NCBI RefSeq assembly: GCF_004360225.1
Contig: NZ_SNUA01000014.1
Coordinates: forward strand, 55,088 to 119,087
Direction of reading: 5' to 3'
Source: Alcanivorax sp. 24
GTDB lineage: Bacteria; Pseudomonadota; Gammaproteobacteria; Pseudomonadales; Alcanivoracaceae
DNA: 64,000 bases
Made by a program: the position numbers and the translations under genes. Below are positions 40,002-56,737 of the stretch, piece by piece. The number at the start of each line of letters is the position of its first letter. Position 1 is the first letter of the stretch. The notes beneath the pieces were generated by a model that made no database searches, had not been told where the DNA came from, and saw only the letters and a list, made by a program, of their open reading frames with translations.

Positions 40002-41195
40002 TTACTCTACGATCTTGGCCACCACGCCGGCGCCAACGGTACGACCACCTTCGCGGATCGCGAAGCGCAGGCCGTCTTCCATGGCGATCGGTGCGATCAG
40101 CTCAACGTCCATCTGCACGTTGTCGCCCGGCATTACCATTTCGGTGCCTTCCGGCAGCGTACAGGCACCGGTAACGTCGGTGGTACGGAAGTAGAACTGC
40201 GGACGATAGCCGTTGAAGAACGGAGTGTGACGACCACCTTCGTCCTTGCTCAGCACGTACACCTCGGCAACGAACTTGGTGTGCGGGGTGATTGAGCCCG
40301 GCTTCGCCAGAACCTGACCACGCTCCACTTCGTCACGCTTGGTGCCACGCAGCAGCACACCCACGTTCTCGCCCGCGCGGCCTTCGTCCAGCAGCTTGCG
40401 GAACATCTCAACACCGGTACAGGTGGTCTTGGTGGTATCCTTGATACCCACAATCTCGATCTCTTCACCCACCTTGATGATGCCACGCTCCACACGACCG
40501 GTTACCACGGTACCGCGACCGGAGATGGAGAACACGTCTTCGATCGGCATCAGGAACGGCAGGTCAACGGCACGCTCCGGCTCCGGAATGTACTCGTCCA
40601 GCGTTTCCACCAGCTTCTGTACCGCCGGCATACCAATTTCGCTGGTATCGCCTTCCAGCGCCTTCAGCGCGGAACCCTTGATGATCGGGGTGTCGTCGCC
40701 CGGGAAGTCGTAGTCGCTCAGCAGCTCACGCACTTCCATTTCAACCAGTTCCAGCAGCTCTTCGTCGTCCACCATGTCCGCTTTGTTCAGGAACACGACG
40801 ATGTACGGCACGCCTACCTGGCGGGACAGCAGAATGTGCTCCCGGGTTTGCGGCATCGGGCCGTCAGCGGCGGACACCACCAGGATCGCGCCATCCATCT
40901 GCGCCGCACCGGTGATCATGTTTTTCACGTAGTCGGCGTGACCCGGGCAGTCAACGTGCGCGTAGTGACGGGTCGGAGAGTCGTACTCCACGTGGGAGGT
41001 CGCAATCGTAATACCACGCTCACGCTCTTCCGGGGCGTTATCGATCTGATCGAAGGCACTCGCCGAACCAGAGCCCCACACCTCGAAGCACACCCGCGTC
41101 AAAGCGGCCGTCAGCGTCGTCTTACCATGGTCAACGTGGCCAATCGTGCCTACGTTTACGTGCGGTTTATTACGTTCAAACTTTTCCTTTGCCAC
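40002..41195 (-). CDS. tufA: Elongation factor Tu, str-operon copy
   Basis: 397 residues. The P-loop GHVDHGKT is at about 19-26, with DCPGH and NKAD intact; domains 2 and 3 are complete. It delivers aminoacyl-tRNA to the ribosome. The protein is identical to that encoded at 56738-57931. The DNA is nearly so: the only difference I noticed in the coding region is at 40092. It is 31 bp after fusA. Confidence 0.98.
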   Translation of the reverse strand: MAKEKFERNKPHVNVGTIGHVDHGKTTLTAALTRVCFEVWGSGSASAFDQIDNAPEERERGITIATSHVEYDSPTRHYAHVDCPGHADYVKNMITGAAQMDGAILVVSAADGPMPQTREHILLSRQVGVPYIVVFLNKADMVDDEELLELVEMEVRELLSDYDFPGDDTPIIKGSALKALEGDTSEIGMPAVQKLVETLDEYIPEPERAVDLPFLMPIEDVFSISGRGTVVTGRVERGIIKVGEEIEIVGIKDTTKTTCTGVEMFRKLLDEGRAGENVGVLLRGTKRDEVERGQVLAKPGSITPHTKFVAEVYVLSKDEGGRHTPFFNGYRPQFYFRTTDVTGACTLPEGTEMVMPGDNVQMDVELIAPIAMEDGLRFAIREGGRTVGAGVVAKIVE

Positions 41196-41226
41196 GGTTC
41201 TATACCTTTACAAATTCACCGTAAAT

Positions 41227-43326
<2,100 letters not shown>

Positions 43327-43359
43327 GCTGCTAACCTCGAGTCTCTGAATCCAATACAA

Positions 43360-43385
43360 AAACCGGCCTGGTCGCAGGCCGGTTT
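43360..43385 (-). terminator. Terminator-like hairpin between rpsG and fusA
   Basis: Perfect 10-bp stem AAACCGGCCT/AGGCCGGTTT with 6-nt loop, followed on the minus strand by TTGTATTGG (five Ts counting the stem end). It lies inside the str operon, 34 bp before the fusA start. Confidence 0.7.
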
Positions 43386-43404
43386 ACTCTGTCTACGCTC
43401 TGCC

Positions 43405-43875
43405 TTAGAAGCGGAAGTGGGAGAAGGCCTTGTTGGCCTCCGCCATACGGTGCACGTCTTCCCGCTTCTTCATCGCCGCGCCTTTGCCTTCCGCGGCGTC
43501 CATCACCTCACCGGCGAGGCGCTGGGCCATGCTCTTCTCACCCCGCTTACGAGCGGAGTCCACCAGCCAACGCATGGCCAGGGCGGTACGGCGGCTGGGG
43601 CGAACCTCCACCGGCACCTGATAGGTGGCGCCACCAACACGGCGGCTCTTCACCTCGACCACCGGACGGATGTTATCCAGGGCTTTTTCGAACAGCTCCA
43701 GGGATTCGCCACTCTTACGCTCAGCCACGATATCCAGAGCGCCGTAGACGATACGCTCGGCGACGGATTTCTTACCGTCCACCATGACGTGGTTCATGAA
43801 CTTGGCCAGCAACTGGCTTCCAAATTTCGGATCCGGCAGGATCTCACGCTTGGCGACGACGCGTCTTCTTGGCAT
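43405..43875 (-). CDS. rpsG: 30S ribosomal protein S7
   Basis: 156 residues ([20 protein letters not shown]...), with [21 protein letters not shown]7 nucleates the 30S head. In E. coli it is also the translational repressor of the str operon, acting in the rpsL-rpsG gap. Confidence 0.98.
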   Translation of the reverse strand: MPRRRVVAKREILPDPKFGSQLLAKFMNHVMVDGKKSVAERIVYGALDIVAERKSGESLELFEKALDNIRPVVEVKSRRVGGATYQVPVEVRPSRRTALAMRWLVDSARKRGEKSMAQRLAGEVMDAAEGKGAAMKKREDVHRMAEANKAFSHFRF

Positions 43876-43991
43876 CGGATGTGTTCCTCTTACTACCCGC
43901 GGGGCGGGAATGCTTCAGGTTATCCGGGACCCGGCCCGGCCTTACTCATCCCACCGGGACCAACGCCCGGCTGTATGAATAGGGTTACGAC
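43876..43991 (-). promoter_or_regulatory. rpsL-rpsG intercistronic region, candidate S7 target
   Basis: 116 bp, much longer than the other gaps in this operon except the leader. It contains GGCCGGGCCGGGTCCCGG and other GC-rich self-complementary parts. The E. coli S7 binding site lies in the equivalent gap of about 100 nt; homology is not shown. Confidence 0.35.
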
Positions 43992-44366
43992 TTACTTCTT
44001 CGGCCGCTTGGCACCGTACTTGGAACGGCGCTGCTTGCGATCCTGAACACCGGCGGTATCCAGGGTGCCACGCACGGTGTGGTAGCGCACACCAGGCAGG
44101 TCTTTTACACGACCGCCACGGATCAGCACCACGGAGTGCTCCTGCAGGTTATGGCCTTCTCCCGGAATATAGGAAGAAACTTCATAACCGTTGGTCAGGC
44201 GCACCCGGCACACTTTACGCAGCGCGGAGTTCGGCTTTTTCGGGGTAGTGGTGTACACCCGGGTGCAAACGCCGCGACGCTGCGGGCAGCCCTGCAGGGC
44301 GACCGAGTCGCTTTTTTCTACCTTGCTTTTGCGCGGGTTGCGCACCAGCTGGTTTACAGTTGCCAT
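43992..44366 (-). CDS. rpsL: 30S ribosomal protein S12
   Basis: 124 residues, [20 protein letters not shown]. The decoding loops [16 protein letters not shown] and [12 protein letters not shown] carry the unmutated lysines found in streptomycin-sensitive strains. First gene of the str operon. Confidence 0.98.
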   Translation of the reverse strand: MATVNQLVRNPRKSKVEKSDSVALQGCPQRRGVCTRVYTTTPKKPNSALRKVCRVRLTNGYEVSSYIPGEGHNLQEHSVVLIRGGRVKDLPGVRYHTVRGTLDTAGVQDRKQRRSKYGAKRPKK

Positions 44367-44460
44367 GAAACTACTGCTCCACGCTTACAGTTCTGTGACG
44401 AACTGACTTGATTGTCAGATTTTCGCCACCCGATTCCTACCTACAGAATAGGGGCGAGCG

Positions 44461-44489
44461 ATTCTAGGGACCCCCCGGCATCAAGTCAA
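44461..44489 (-). promoter_or_regulatory. str operon promoter
   Basis: On the minus strand TTGACT (44484-44489), 17-bp spacer, TAGAAT (44461-44466), followed by a GC-rich discriminator CGCTCGCCCC typical of stringently controlled promoters. It lies 95 bp before rpsL. A GGCATC/GATGCC stem overlaps the -35 region. Confidence 0.8.
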
Positions 44490-44542
44490 GATGCCAGGGG
44501 ACCTGGGTGGCGCTTAATTCCTGGGCCGTTACTCCTGACCCT

Positions 44543-48745
<4,203 letters not shown>

Positions 48746-48810
48746 GGCCAGTCCTCCGTATGGAGCTTTCGCTCGCGATTCTTTCCTACTAAATCCGGGT
48801 CAGGCAGCGG

Positions 48811-48841
48811 CGCCGTTCCGCTTCTGGCGAAACGGCGCCAC
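48811..48841. other. Strong hairpin between rpoB and rpoC
   Basis: GGCGCCGTT and AACGGCGCC form a perfect 9-bp outer stem. One mismatch and a 3-bp inner stem follow, with a 5-nt loop. It starts 4 bp before the end of rpoB. There is no U-tract, so it is more likely an RNA-processing or stability element than a terminator. Confidence 0.55.
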
Positions 48842-48845
48842 GACC

Positions 48846-51800
48846 TCAGTCGTTTTCCAGCTCGATGTTGATACCGAGGGAGCGGATCTCCTTCAACAGC
48901 ACGTTGAAGGATTCCGGCATGCCCGGATCCATCCGGTGATCTCCGTCGACGATGTTCTTGTAGATGCGCGTGCGCCCGTTCACATCATCGGATTTCACGG
49001 TGAGCATTTCCTGCAGCGTGTAGGCGGCGCCATAAGCCTCCAGCGCCCACACTTCCATCTCACCGAAACGCTGACCACCAAACTGCGCCTTACCACCCAG
49101 CGGCTGCTGGGTAACCAGGCTGTAGGAACCGGTGGAACGCGCGTGCATCTTGTCGTCCACCAAGTGGTTCAGTTTCAGCATGTACATGTAGCCGACGGTC
49201 ACCTTGCGGTCGAACTTCTCACCGGTACGGCCATCCCACAGCTCGATCTGACCAGACTGGTCCCGCCTGGCCAGTTCCAACAGCGCCTTGATCTCGTATT
49301 CCTTGGCACCATCGAATACCGCGGTCGCCATCGGCACACCACCACGCAGGTTGCTGGCCAGCTCGATGATCTCGTCATCGGAGAACTGATCCAGGCTTTC
49401 GCGGCTGCCGCCGGCGCCGGTGCGGTTGTAGATCTGATCGAGGAAGTCACGCACTTCGGCGACTTTCTTCTGCTCGTCCAGCATCTCGCCGATACGCTCA
49501 CCCAGACCTTTGGCGGCCCAGCCAAGGTGGGTTTCAAGAATCTGCCCCACGTTCATCCGCGACGGCACACCCAGCGGGTTCAACACCACGTCCACCGGAA
49601 CGCCATTGTCGTCATACGGCATATCTTCCTCGGGCATGATCACGGAGATCACACCTTTGTTACCGTGACGACCGGCCATTTTGTCACCGGGCTGGATGCG
49701 ACGCTTGATAGCCAGGTAAACCTTGACCACCTTCAATACACCGTGGGACAGATCGTCACCGCCGGAGATCTTGGCCTGTTTATCCTTGTAGCGCTCGTCC
49801 TGCTCTTTCTTGTGCTGCTCCAGATACTGGTGCGCACGCTCGAGCTGCTCGGCCACATCCTCGTCCGCCGGACGCAGTTCAAACCATTTCTCCGCATCCA
49901 GCTCATTGAGGACTTCGTCGGTCAGCTGGGTGCCACGCTTGAGACCGGCACCACCGTTGACCTTCTTGCCCGTCATCACGGAACGCAGACGGTCCAGAAT
50001 GTCCTGCTCAAGGATCCGGTATTCGTCTTTCAGATCCTTACGGAATTTCTCCAGGGCCTCCTGCTCGATCTGCTTGGCGCGCTCGTCTTTCTCAACACCA
50101 TCACGAGTGAACACCTGCACGTCGATGACCGTGCCCTTGACGCCAGAGGAAACCCGCAGAGAGGTGTCCTTCACGTCGGACGCCTTCTCACCGAAGATGG
50201 CACGCAGCAGCTTCTCTTCCGGGGTAAGCTGGGTCTCGCCTTTCGGCGTCACCTTACCAACCAGAATATCGCCAGCTTCCACTTCCGCGCCGATGTAGAC
50301 GATGCCGGACTCGTCCAGCTTCGCCAGCGCGGCTTCACCCACGTTGGGAATATCCGCGGTAATTTCCTCCGCGCCCAACTTGGTATCACGGGCGATACAA
50401 GTCAGCTCCTGGATGTGGATGGAGGTAAAGCGATCCTCCTTCACCACCCGCTCGGAGATGAGGATGGAATCCTCGAAGTTGTAACCGTTCCAGGGCATGA
50501 AGGCGACGCGCATGTTCTGACCCAGCGCCAACTCACCCATGTCCACGGACGGACCATCCGCCATGATGTCCCGTGCCGCCACTTTGTCACCCACCTTCAC
50601 CAGCGGACGCTGGTTAATGCAGGTGTTCTGGTTGGAACGGGTGTATTTGGTCAGGTTGTAGATGTCCACACCGGCCTCACCCTCGGCCACTTCATCGTCA
50701 TTGACTTTGACGATGATGCGCGAAGCATCCACCTTGTCGACCACGCCACCACGCTGGGCCACCACGCAAACCCCGGAATCCCGGGCCACGTGACGTTCGA
50801 AGCCGGTGCCCACCAGAGGCTTGTCGGCACGCAGCGTCGGCACCGCCTGGCGTTGCATGTTGGAACCCATCAGTGCCCGGTTGGCGTCATCGTGCTCCAG
50901 GAACGGAATCAGGGACGCGGCCACGGACACCACCTGGCGCGGCGAGACATCCATATGAGTGATGGTGTCGCGCTCCATGACGGTGAATTCGTAGCGGTGA
51001 CGCACGGTGACGAAGTCTTCCACGAAGCTGCCGTCATCGTTCATCTTGGCGTCGACCTGCGCGATCACGCACTCAGCTTCCTCAATGGCGGACAGGTACT
51101 CGATTTCCTCGCTGACCTTGCCGTCGATGACCTTGCGGTAAGGCGATTCCAGGAAGCCGTACTCGTTGGTGCGCGCGTAACTCGCCAGGGAGTTGATCAG
51201 ACCGATGTTCGGACCTTCAGGGGTCTCGATCGGACATACGCGACCGTAGTGGGTCGGGTGCACGTCACGCACCTCGAAACCGGCGCGCTCACGGGTCAGA
51301 CCGCCCGGACCCAACGCGGACACCCGACGCTTGTGGGTGACCTCGGAGAGCGGGTTGTTCTGGTCCATGAACTGGGACAGCTGGGAGGAACCGAAGAATT
51401 CCTTCACCGCGGCGGCCACTGGCTTGGCGTTGATCAGGTCCTGTGGCATCAGCCCTTCGGACTCCGCCAGGCTCAGACGTTCTTTCACCGCCCGCTCAAC
51501 ACGCACCAGACCAACGCGGAACTGGTTTTCCGCCATTTCGCCCACGGACCGCACACGGCGGTTGCCGAGGTGGTCGATATCGTCCACCACTCCGTTACCG
51601 TTACGGATATCCACCAGCGTCTTGAGCACGTCGACGATATCGGACACGTCGTCACCGAGCTGCTCGTGGTACTGCTTGCCCTCCTCGTCGGTACGGGCGC
51701 TGAAATAGCGGCCGTCGTAGAGGATGCCCGGACCGGTTTCCACTTCACGGCCGAGACGACGATTGAACTTCATCCGGCCGACACCGGAAAGGTCGTAACG

Positions 51801-52988
51801 CTCGTCGGTGAAGAACAGGTTCTTGAACAGATTTTCCGCCGCTTCCTTGGTCGGCGGCTCACCCGGGCGCATCATCCGATAGATTTCCACCAGGGCCTCA
51901 AGCGGGCTGCGAGTGGGATCGGCGCGCAGGGTATCGGCAATGAACGGACCATGGTCCAGATCATTGGTATACAGGGTTTCGAAACGGGTCACGCCCGCCT
52001 TGTTCAGTTTTTCCAGGACATCGGCGGTCAGTTCGGTATTACACTCGACCAGAATCTCACCAGTGTCCTCATCGATGATCGACTTGGCCAGATAACGGCC
52101 CTGGAGGTATTCCGCCGGAATTTCCAGGTACTCGATATTGGCTTTTTCCAACTGGCGAATGTGGCGGGCGGTTACCCGGCGGCCACGTTCCACCACCACT
52201 TCGTCACCGGCGAGGATGTCGAAGGTGGCGGTCTCGCCACGGAGACGTTCGGGCACGAGACGCATACGATAGACATCGTCTTCGCCCAGAATCTCGTTGG
52301 TGTCGAAGAACATCTCCAGAACTTCATCGGAGGTATAGCCCAACGCGCGCAGCAGAATGGTCGCCGGCAGCTTGCGGCGGCGATCGATACGCACATAGAC
52401 CAGATCCTTCGGATCGAATTCGAAGTCCAGCCAGGAACCACGGTAGGGAATCACCCGGGCGGAATACAGCAGCTTGCCGGAAGAGTGGGTCTTACCCTTG
52501 TCGTGGTCAAAGAACACACCCGGAGAGCGGTGTAGCTGGGACACGATGACCCGCTCGGTACCGTTAATCACGAAGGTACCGTTCTCGGTCATCAATGGGA
52601 TCTCGCCCATGTAGACCTGCTGCTCACGGATGTCCTTGATCGCACCATTGGATTCTTTGTCGTAGATCACCAACCGGATGCGCACGCGCAGCGGCGCGGC
52701 GTAGGTTGTGCCACGAATGATGCATTCCTTGACATCAAAGACCGGTTTGCCGAACTCATAGCCGGCATACTCCAAGGCCGCGTTGCCCGAGTAACTGGAA
52801 ATCGGGAAAACGGACCGGAAGGCAGCTTCCAGGCCTTCATCCAAGCGCGCCTCGGCGCCTTTATCCTGCTGTAGGAATTTGCGGTAAGAATCGAGCTGTA
52901 TGGCCAGCAGGTACGGGACCTCCATGACCTTTGGAAGCTTGCCGAAATCTTTGCGGATCCGCTTTTTCTCAGTGAATGAGTATGCCAT
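48846..52988 (-). CDS. rpoB: RNA polymerase beta subunit
   Basis: 1380 residues from ATG 52988 ([20 protein letters not shown]), preceded by GAGGAA; the frame extends to 53012 without support. The rifampicin pocket reads [30 protein letters not shown], which is the sensitive wild-type form. The C-terminal [20 protein letters not shown] is conserved. E. coli RpoB has 1342 residues; the extra length is spread over internal segments. Confidence 0.98.
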   Translation of the reverse strand: MAYSFTEKKRIRKDFGKLPKVMEVPYLLAIQLDSYRKFLQQDKGAEARLDEGLEAAFRSVFPISSYSGNAALEYAGYEFGKPVFDVKECIIRGTTYAAPLRVRIRLVIYDKESNGAIKDIREQQVYMGEIPLMTENGTFVINGTERVIVSQLHRSPGVFFDHDKGKTHSSGKLLYSARVIPYRGSWLDFEFDPKDLVYVRIDRRRKLPATILLRALGYTSDEVLEMFFDTNEILGEDDVYRMRLVPERLRGETATFDILAGDEVVVERGRRVTARHIRQLEKANIEYLEIPAEYLQGRYLAKSIIDEDTGEILVECNTELTADVLEKLNKAGVTRFETLYTNDLDHGPFIADTLRADPTRSPLEALVEIYRMMRPGEPPTKEAAENLFKNLFFTDERYDLSGVGRMKFNRRLGREVETGPGILYDGRYFSARTDEEGKQYHEQLGDDVSDIVDVLKTLVDIRNGNGVVDDIDHLGNRRVRSVGEMAENQFRVGLVRVERAVKERLSLAESEGLMPQDLINAKPVAAAVKEFFGSSQLSQFMDQNNPLSEVTHKRRVSALGPGGLTRERAGFEVRDVHPTHYGRVCPIETPEGPNIGLINSLASYARTNEYGFLESPYRKVIDGKVSEEIEYLSAIEEAECVIAQVDAKMNDDGSFVEDFVTVRHRYEFTVMERDTITHMDVSPRQVVSVAASLIPFLEHDDANRALMGSNMQRQAVPTLRADKPLVGTGFERHVARDSGVCVVAQRGGVVDKVDASRIIVKVNDDEVAEGEAGVDIYNLTKYTRSNQNTCINQRPLVKVGDKVAARDIMADGPSVDMGELALGQNMRVAFMPWNGYNFEDSILISERVVKEDRFTSIHIQELTCIARDTKLGAEEITADIPNVGEAALAKLDESGIVYIGAEVEAGDILVGKVTPKGETQLTPEEKLLRAIFGEKASDVKDTSLRVSSGVKGTVIDVQVFTRDGVEKDERAKQIEQEALEKFRKDLKDEYRILEQDILDRLRSVMTGKKVNGGAGLKRGTQLTDEVLNELDAEKWFELRPADEDVAEQLERAHQYLEQHKKEQDERYKDKQAKISGGDDLSHGVLKVVKVYLAIKRRIQPGDKMAGRHGNKGVISVIMPEEDMPYDDNGVPVDVVLNPLGVPSRMNVGQILETHLGWAAKGLGERIGEMLDEQKKVAEVRDFLDQIYNRTGAGGSRESLDQFSDDEIIELASNLRGGVPMATAVFDGAKEYEIKALLELARRDQSGQIELWDGRTGEKFDRKVTVGYMYMLKLNHLVDDKMHARSTGSYSLVTQQPLGGKAQFGGQRFGEMEVWALEAYGAAYTLQEMLTVKSDDVNGRTRIYKNIVDGDHRMDPGMPESFNVLLKEIRSLGINIELEND

Positions 52989-53067
52989 CTGCGTTCCTCG
53001 GCTGTTGACCACCTATCACCCCTGGGTGATATCTCTGCACGAAACCGTTCGTACAGAAACGACAAAA

Positions 53068-53093
53068 GGCTGGCAGCCCTTAAGCTGCCAGCC
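53068..53093 (-). terminator. rplL-rpoB attenuator
   Basis: On the minus strand GGCTGGCAGC-TTAAGG-GCTGCCAGCC followed by TTTTGTCG, 45 bp after the rplL stop codon. E. coli has a partial terminator at the same place that lowers rpoBC transcription relative to the ribosomal genes; the same role is likely. Confidence 0.8.
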
Positions 53094-53137
53094 GGCGTCT
53101 TTCCTCGATGTCGCGGAAAGACATCGCGTTACCGCGC

Positions 53138-53518
53138 TTACTTGAGCTCGACGGTACCGCCAGCCTCTTCGATCTTTTTCTTGATCTCTTCGGCTTCGTC
53201 TTTGGAAACGCCTTCCTTGACCGGAGCAGGAGCGCCCTCGACCATGTCTTTCGCTTCTTTCAGACCCAGACCAGTTACTTCGCGAACTGCCTTGATCACG
53301 CCGACTTTCTTGTCGCCGAAACCGGTCAGAACCACGTCGAACTCGGTCTGCTCTTCAGCGGCGCCACCAGCGTCACCACCGGCGGCTGCCGGAGCGGCTG
53401 CCACTGCTGCAGCTGCGGTTACACCGAACTTCTCTTCCATGGCCTCGATCAGTTCAACGAGGTCCATAACGCTCATTTCAGCAACTGCGCTGAGGATATC
53501 TTCTTTGGAAACGGCCAT
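53138..53518 (-). CDS. rplL: 50S ribosomal protein L7/L12
   Basis: 126 residues from ATG 53518 ([20 protein letters not shown]), preceded by AGGAG. The N-terminal dimer domain, Ala/Gly-rich hinge ([20 protein letters not shown]) and C-terminal factor-binding domain ([20 protein letters not shown]) are all present. It forms the ribosomal stalk with L10. Confidence 0.98.
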   Translation of the reverse strand: MAVSKEDILSAVAEMSVMDLVELIEAMEEKFGVTAAAAVAAAPAAAGGDAGGAAEEQTEFDVVLTGFGDKKVGVIKAVREVTGLGLKEAKDMVEGAPAPVKEGVSKDEAEEIKKKIEEAGGTVELK

Positions 53519-53587
53519 TTTCAATCTCCTAAATCACCGTACGGGCGATCATGATTGGATCGGGTAGTTACGCCACCAGACTTAATG

Positions 53588-54121
53588 TCAGGCAGCTTCC
53601 TGCTGTTTCTTGTCCTTCACGGCTGCCATCGTGCGAACAAACTTGCCGGGCACCTCGTTGAGGGTGCGGACAAACTTGGCCACCGGGGCCTGCATGACGG
53701 ACAAAAGCTGAGCAAGGGCTTCGTCGCGAGTAGGCAGCTTGGCCAGGACATCGATATCCTGAGCACCATACGCCACACCGCCGACAGCCAGTGCTTTCAC
53801 TTCGAGCTTGTCATGATCCTTGGCGAAATCCTTGATGAGCCGAGCAGCAGCGCCCGGATCTTCTTGGGAAAACGCCAGGACAGTGGGGCCGACCAGCGAA
53901 TCGTTGAGGCACTCGTACTCGGTACCTTCAACAGCGCGCTTGGCCAGCGTGTTCCGAACCACTTTCAGATACACGCCGGTTTCGCGGGCCTTCTTGCGCA
54001 GCTCGGTCATCTGAGCCACGGAAAGACCACGATAGTCGGCAACCACAGCAGACAGAGCTTCGGAAGCAACAGCGTTCACCGAAGCCACAATCGCCCGTTT
54101 GTCCTCCAGATTCAAAGGCAC
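53588..54121 (-). CDS. rplJ: 50S ribosomal protein L10
   Basis: 177 residues from GTG 54121 (reads [20 protein letters not shown]), preceded by an excellent AGGAGG. The conserved N-terminal rRNA-binding part includes [20 protein letters not shown]; the C-terminal helix carries the L7/L12 dimers. It is about 12 residues longer than E. coli L10. Confidence 0.97.
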   Translation of the reverse strand: MPLNLEDKRAIVASVNAVASEALSAVVADYRGLSVAQMTELRKKARETGVYLKVVRNTLAKRAVEGTEYECLNDSLVGPTVLAFSQEDPGAAARLIKDFAKDHDKLEVKALAVGGVAYGAQDIDVLAKLPTRDEALAQLLSVMQAPVAKFVRTLNEVPGKFVRTMAAVKDKKQQEAA

Positions 54122-54417
54122 AATTTACCTCCTGGATTCACAAACAAACCGGATTCCCAGACTGCATAACCGAGGATCCGGCGGTTGCCATGACCGGTTA
54201 CCCGGTCGTTATCGCGGAAGCCAGCCCCTGCTTTGACACAGGATTTGTAACTACCGCGCCTACGCAGGCGGTCACCCCTTAACCTTCCCTGAGACCTGAG
54301 CTCATAAAGCCAGACTGCGTCTCACGAGACGGACCTGCGGTCTTTGACGCCCCGACGACATGCCGCCGGGATCAAAGAACGTGAGCCGCGCCGATCACTC
54401 GGCACGGCCCGAATACC
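54122..54417 (-). promoter_or_regulatory. rplA-rplJ gap, candidate L10 leader
   Basis: 296 bp with no open gene. On the minus strand it holds CGTCTC-GT-GAGACG, a GGGTGACCGCCTGCG region and several other self-complementary parts, ending in the rplJ ribosome site. In E. coli this gap carries the rplJL promoter region and the L10-L12 binding leader that represses translation; equivalence is inferred from position. Confidence 0.5.
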
Positions 54418-55113
54418 TTACATGGCCAGGGAAGCGGTATCGATCGCCAAGCCCGGACCCATGGTGCTGGACAGCGTTACTTTCTTGAAGTACGCGCCCT
54501 TGGCGGAAGCCGGTTTCGCTTTCTTCAGGTCGGCGATCAGCGCTTCCACGTTTTCCTTGATGGCATTGGCGTCAAAGCCAATCTGACCAACGGTGCAGTG
54601 GATAATGCCGCCCTTATCGGTACGGTAACGAACCTGGCCGCCCTTGGCGTTTTTCACCGCCTGGGCCACATCCGGGGTCACGGTACCCACTTTCGGGTTC
54701 GGCATCAGGCCGCGGGGACCAAGGATGGTACCCAGCTTGCCAACCACGCGCATGGCGTCGGGAGAAGCAATCACCACATCGAAGTTGATTTCGCCGCCCT
54801 GAACCTGTTCGGCCAGGTCGTCGAAGCCCACCACGTCGGCACCGGCTTCTTTCGCTTCTTCGGCTTTGGCGCCTTGAGCGAACACCGCCACACGAACGGT
54901 TTTGCCCGTACCGTGAGGCAGAACAGAAGCGCCACGAACGTTCTGGTCGGATTTACGCGGGTCAACACCCAGGTTCACCGCCACGTCGATGGACTCTTTG
55001 AATTTCACCGCAGACAGCTCAGTCAGCAGAGCCACTGCTTCTTCAACCGGGTACGCCTTGCCCGGTTCGATTTTTTCGCGGATGGCGCGGGCGCGTTTGG
55101 ACAACTTGGCCAT
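54418..55113 (-). CDS. rplA: 50S ribosomal protein L1
   Basis: 231 residues (E. coli 234), with the two-domain L1 fold and [21 protein letters not shown]1 forms the mobile stalk by the E site and, in E. coli, represses its own operon at the rplK leader. It starts 3 bp after rplK. Confidence 0.98.
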   Translation of the reverse strand: MAKLSKRARAIREKIEPGKAYPVEEAVALLTELSAVKFKESIDVAVNLGVDPRKSDQNVRGASVLPHGTGKTVRVAVFAQGAKAEEAKEAGADVVGFDDLAEQVQGGEINFDVVIASPDAMRVVGKLGTILGPRGLMPNPKVGTVTPDVAQAVKNAKGGQVRYRTDKGGIIHCTVGQIGFDANAIKENVEALIADLKKAKPASAKGAYFKKVTLSSTMGPGLAIDTASLAM

Positions 55114-55116
55114 TGA

Positions 55117-55545
55117 TTAGTCCTCCACGTCCAGGCCCATGGAACGGGCTGAGCCCGCGATGGTGCGCACGGCGGCATCCAGATCGGCAGCCGTCAGATC
55201 CGGTTCTTTCGCCTTGGCGATCTCTTCCAGTTGCGCACGATTCACCTTGCCCACCTTCTTGGTGTTGGGCTCACCGGAACCGCTCTTGATGCCCGCTGCT
55301 TTCTTCAGCAGGTACGCGGCCGGCGGGGTCTTCATGGTGAAGGTGAAGGAACGGTCGTTATAAACCGTAATCACCACCGGAACCGGCGCACCGGCATCCA
55401 GCTGCTGAGTCTGGGCATTGAATGCCTTACAGAACTCCATGATGTTCACACCATGCTGGCCCAGCGCGGGACCAACAGGCGGTGAAGGGTTAGCCTGACC
55501 CGCTGCCACCTGCAGCTTGATGTAGGCTTGTACTTTCTTAGCCAT
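55117..55545 (-). CDS. rplK: 50S ribosomal protein L11
   Basis: 142 residues. The Pro-rich N-terminal domain ([20 protein letters not shown]) and the C-terminal rRNA-binding domain are intact. L11 is needed for RelA activation at the stalk base. Confidence 0.98.
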   Translation of the reverse strand: MAKKVQAYIKLQVAAGQANPSPPVGPALGQHGVNIMEFCKAFNAQTQQLDAGAPVPVVITVYNDRSFTFTMKTPPAAYLLKKAAGIKSGSGEPNTKKVGKVNRAQLEEIAKAKEPDLTAADLDAAVRTIAGSARSMGLDVED

Positions 55546-55608
55546 GGTATTGAGACTCCTTGGGTGCGAACGCCCGCATCAAACAGGCTCCCCTCAGGTT
55601 GTCGACAA

Positions 55609-55627
55609 CCCGGCGAAGATCGCCGGG
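55609..55627. other. Hairpin in the nusG-rplK gap
   Basis: CCCGGCGA-AGA-TCGCCGGG, a perfect 8-bp stem 7 bp after the nusG stop codon, next to a GTTGTCGACAAC palindrome. In E. coli the L11 leader here is bound by L1. There is no U-tract. Confidence 0.5.
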
Positions 55628-55634
55628 ACGGGCG

Positions 55635-56177
55635 TCAGGTTTTTTCGACCTGACCGAATTCCAGCTCCACCGGAGTAGAGCGACCGAAAATAAGCACGGC
55701 CACATGCAGCCGGCTTTTCTCGTAGTTGACTTCCTCGACCACGCCATTGAAGTCGGCGAACGGCCCATCGATGACCCGCACCACTTCGCCGGGCTCGAAC
55801 AGCGTCTTTGGCTTCGGCTTTTCAACAGCGTCATCCATGCGGCGCAGAATGGCATCCGCCTCTTTCTGGGTGATCGGTGAAACACGCCCCGGGTTCTTCG
55901 GGTCTTCACCGATGAAGCCCATCACCTTCGGCGTTTCCTTCACCAGGTGCCAGGAGTCGTCGCACATCTCCATTTGCACCAACACATAGCCTGGGAAAAA
56001 TTTCCGCTCGGACTTACGTTTCTGGCCGCCACGAATCTCGACCACCTCTTCGGTGGGCACGAGAATCTCGCCAAACAACTCTTCCATGGAGCGCAACTTG
56101 ATGCGCTCTTCCAGAGCTCGTTTAACGTGCTTTTCAAAGCCGGAATAGGCGTGTACCACGTACCAGCGCTTAGCCAT
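55635..56177 (-). CDS. nusG: Transcription antitermination factor NusG
   Basis: 180 residues (E. coli 181). The N-terminal NGN domain ([20 protein letters not shown]...[10 protein letters not shown]) binds RNA polymerase. The KOW domain ([20 protein letters not shown]) binds S10 or Rho. It couples transcription with translation and is 9 bp after secE. Confidence 0.98.
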   Translation of the reverse strand: MAKRWYVVHAYSGFEKHVKRALEERIKLRSMEELFGEILVPTEEVVEIRGGQKRKSERKFFPGYVLVQMEMCDDSWHLVKETPKVMGFIGEDPKNPGRVSPITQKEADAILRRMDDAVEKPKPKTLFEPGEVVRVIDGPFADFNGVVEEVNYEKSRLHVAVLIFGRSTPVELEFGQVEKT

Positions 56178-56186
56178 GTGTACCCC

Positions 56187-56561
56187 TTAGCCGATGAGCG
56201 TCGAGATCAGGCCGTTGAGCGCCCAGTCGAGCACGAACAACAGCAACGCCACGATCACCACGAAGACCAGAACGATCAGCGTGGTTTGCAGCGTTTCCTG
56301 ACGGGTGGGCCACACCACCTTGCGCAGCTCCACCATGGAGTCCTTACGCAGTTGATTGAAGGACTTGCCCTGCTCGGTCTGCAAAGCCACAAAGGCCGCG
56401 ACCAGGCCAACCACCACTACGCCAAGGGCCCGATACAGAGGAGACACGTCGGAGAAATAGCTGTTTCCAAAAACAGCAGCGGCCACCAGAGCGGCAACGA
56501 CGAGCCACTTGATGACCTCTAGAGCGGAGGACCCAGATTGCCCTTCAACTTTCTCGTTCAT
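56187..56561 (-). CDS. secE: Preprotein translocase subunit SecE
   Basis: 124 residues from ATG 56561 (MNEKVEGQSGSSALEVIKWL); the longer frame to 56633 would overlap tRNA-Trp. Three membrane segments are visible. The conserved cytoplasmic amphipathic part FNQLRKDSMVELRKVVWPTR precedes the last one, as in the three-span E. coli form (127 residues). It clamps SecY. Confidence 0.95.
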   Translation of the reverse strand: MNEKVEGQSGSSALEVIKWLVVAALVAAAVFGNSYFSDVSPLYRALGVVVVGLVAAFVALQTEQGKSFNQLRKDSMVELRKVVWPTRQETLQTTLIVLVFVVIVALLLFVLDWALNGLISTLIG

Positions 56562-56603
56562 CTGCCGATGCACCCCGCCGCCTGACGGCAGCTCTGGGAA
56601 AAT

Positions 56604-56679
56604 TGGCAGGCCAGGAGGGACTCGAACCCCCAACAGCCGGTTTTGGAGACCGGTGCTCTACCAATTGAACTACTGGCCT
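56604..56679 (-). tRNA. tRNA-Trp (anticodon CCA)
   Basis: 76 nt with encoded CCA. Acceptor AGGCCAG pairs with CTGGCCT, the anticodon loop is CTCCAAA, and the T arm contains GGTTCGAGTCC. It lies between tuf and secE, as in Pseudomonas. Confidence 0.97.
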
Positions 56680-56704
56680 GTAACTTGCTTTTCAAAAACA
56701 AAAC

Positions 56705-56728
56705 AGGCCGGAGCCGAAGCTCCGGCCT
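56705..56728 (-). terminator. Terminator between the second tuf and tRNA-Trp
   Basis: Perfect 10-bp stem AGGCCGGAGC/GCTCCGGCCT with loop CGAA, followed on the minus strand by GTTTTGTTTTTG. It probably separates the tRNA-tuf transcript from tRNA-Trp-secE-nusG, at least in part. Confidence 0.85.
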
Positions 56729-56737
56729 CGCATTGTC

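Noticed and set aside
44467..44510. Stem GGCATC/GATGCC as the rpoC terminator
   Set aside because: No T-tract follows on the minus strand and the right arm coincides with the str promoter spacer; kept only as a possible secondary role.
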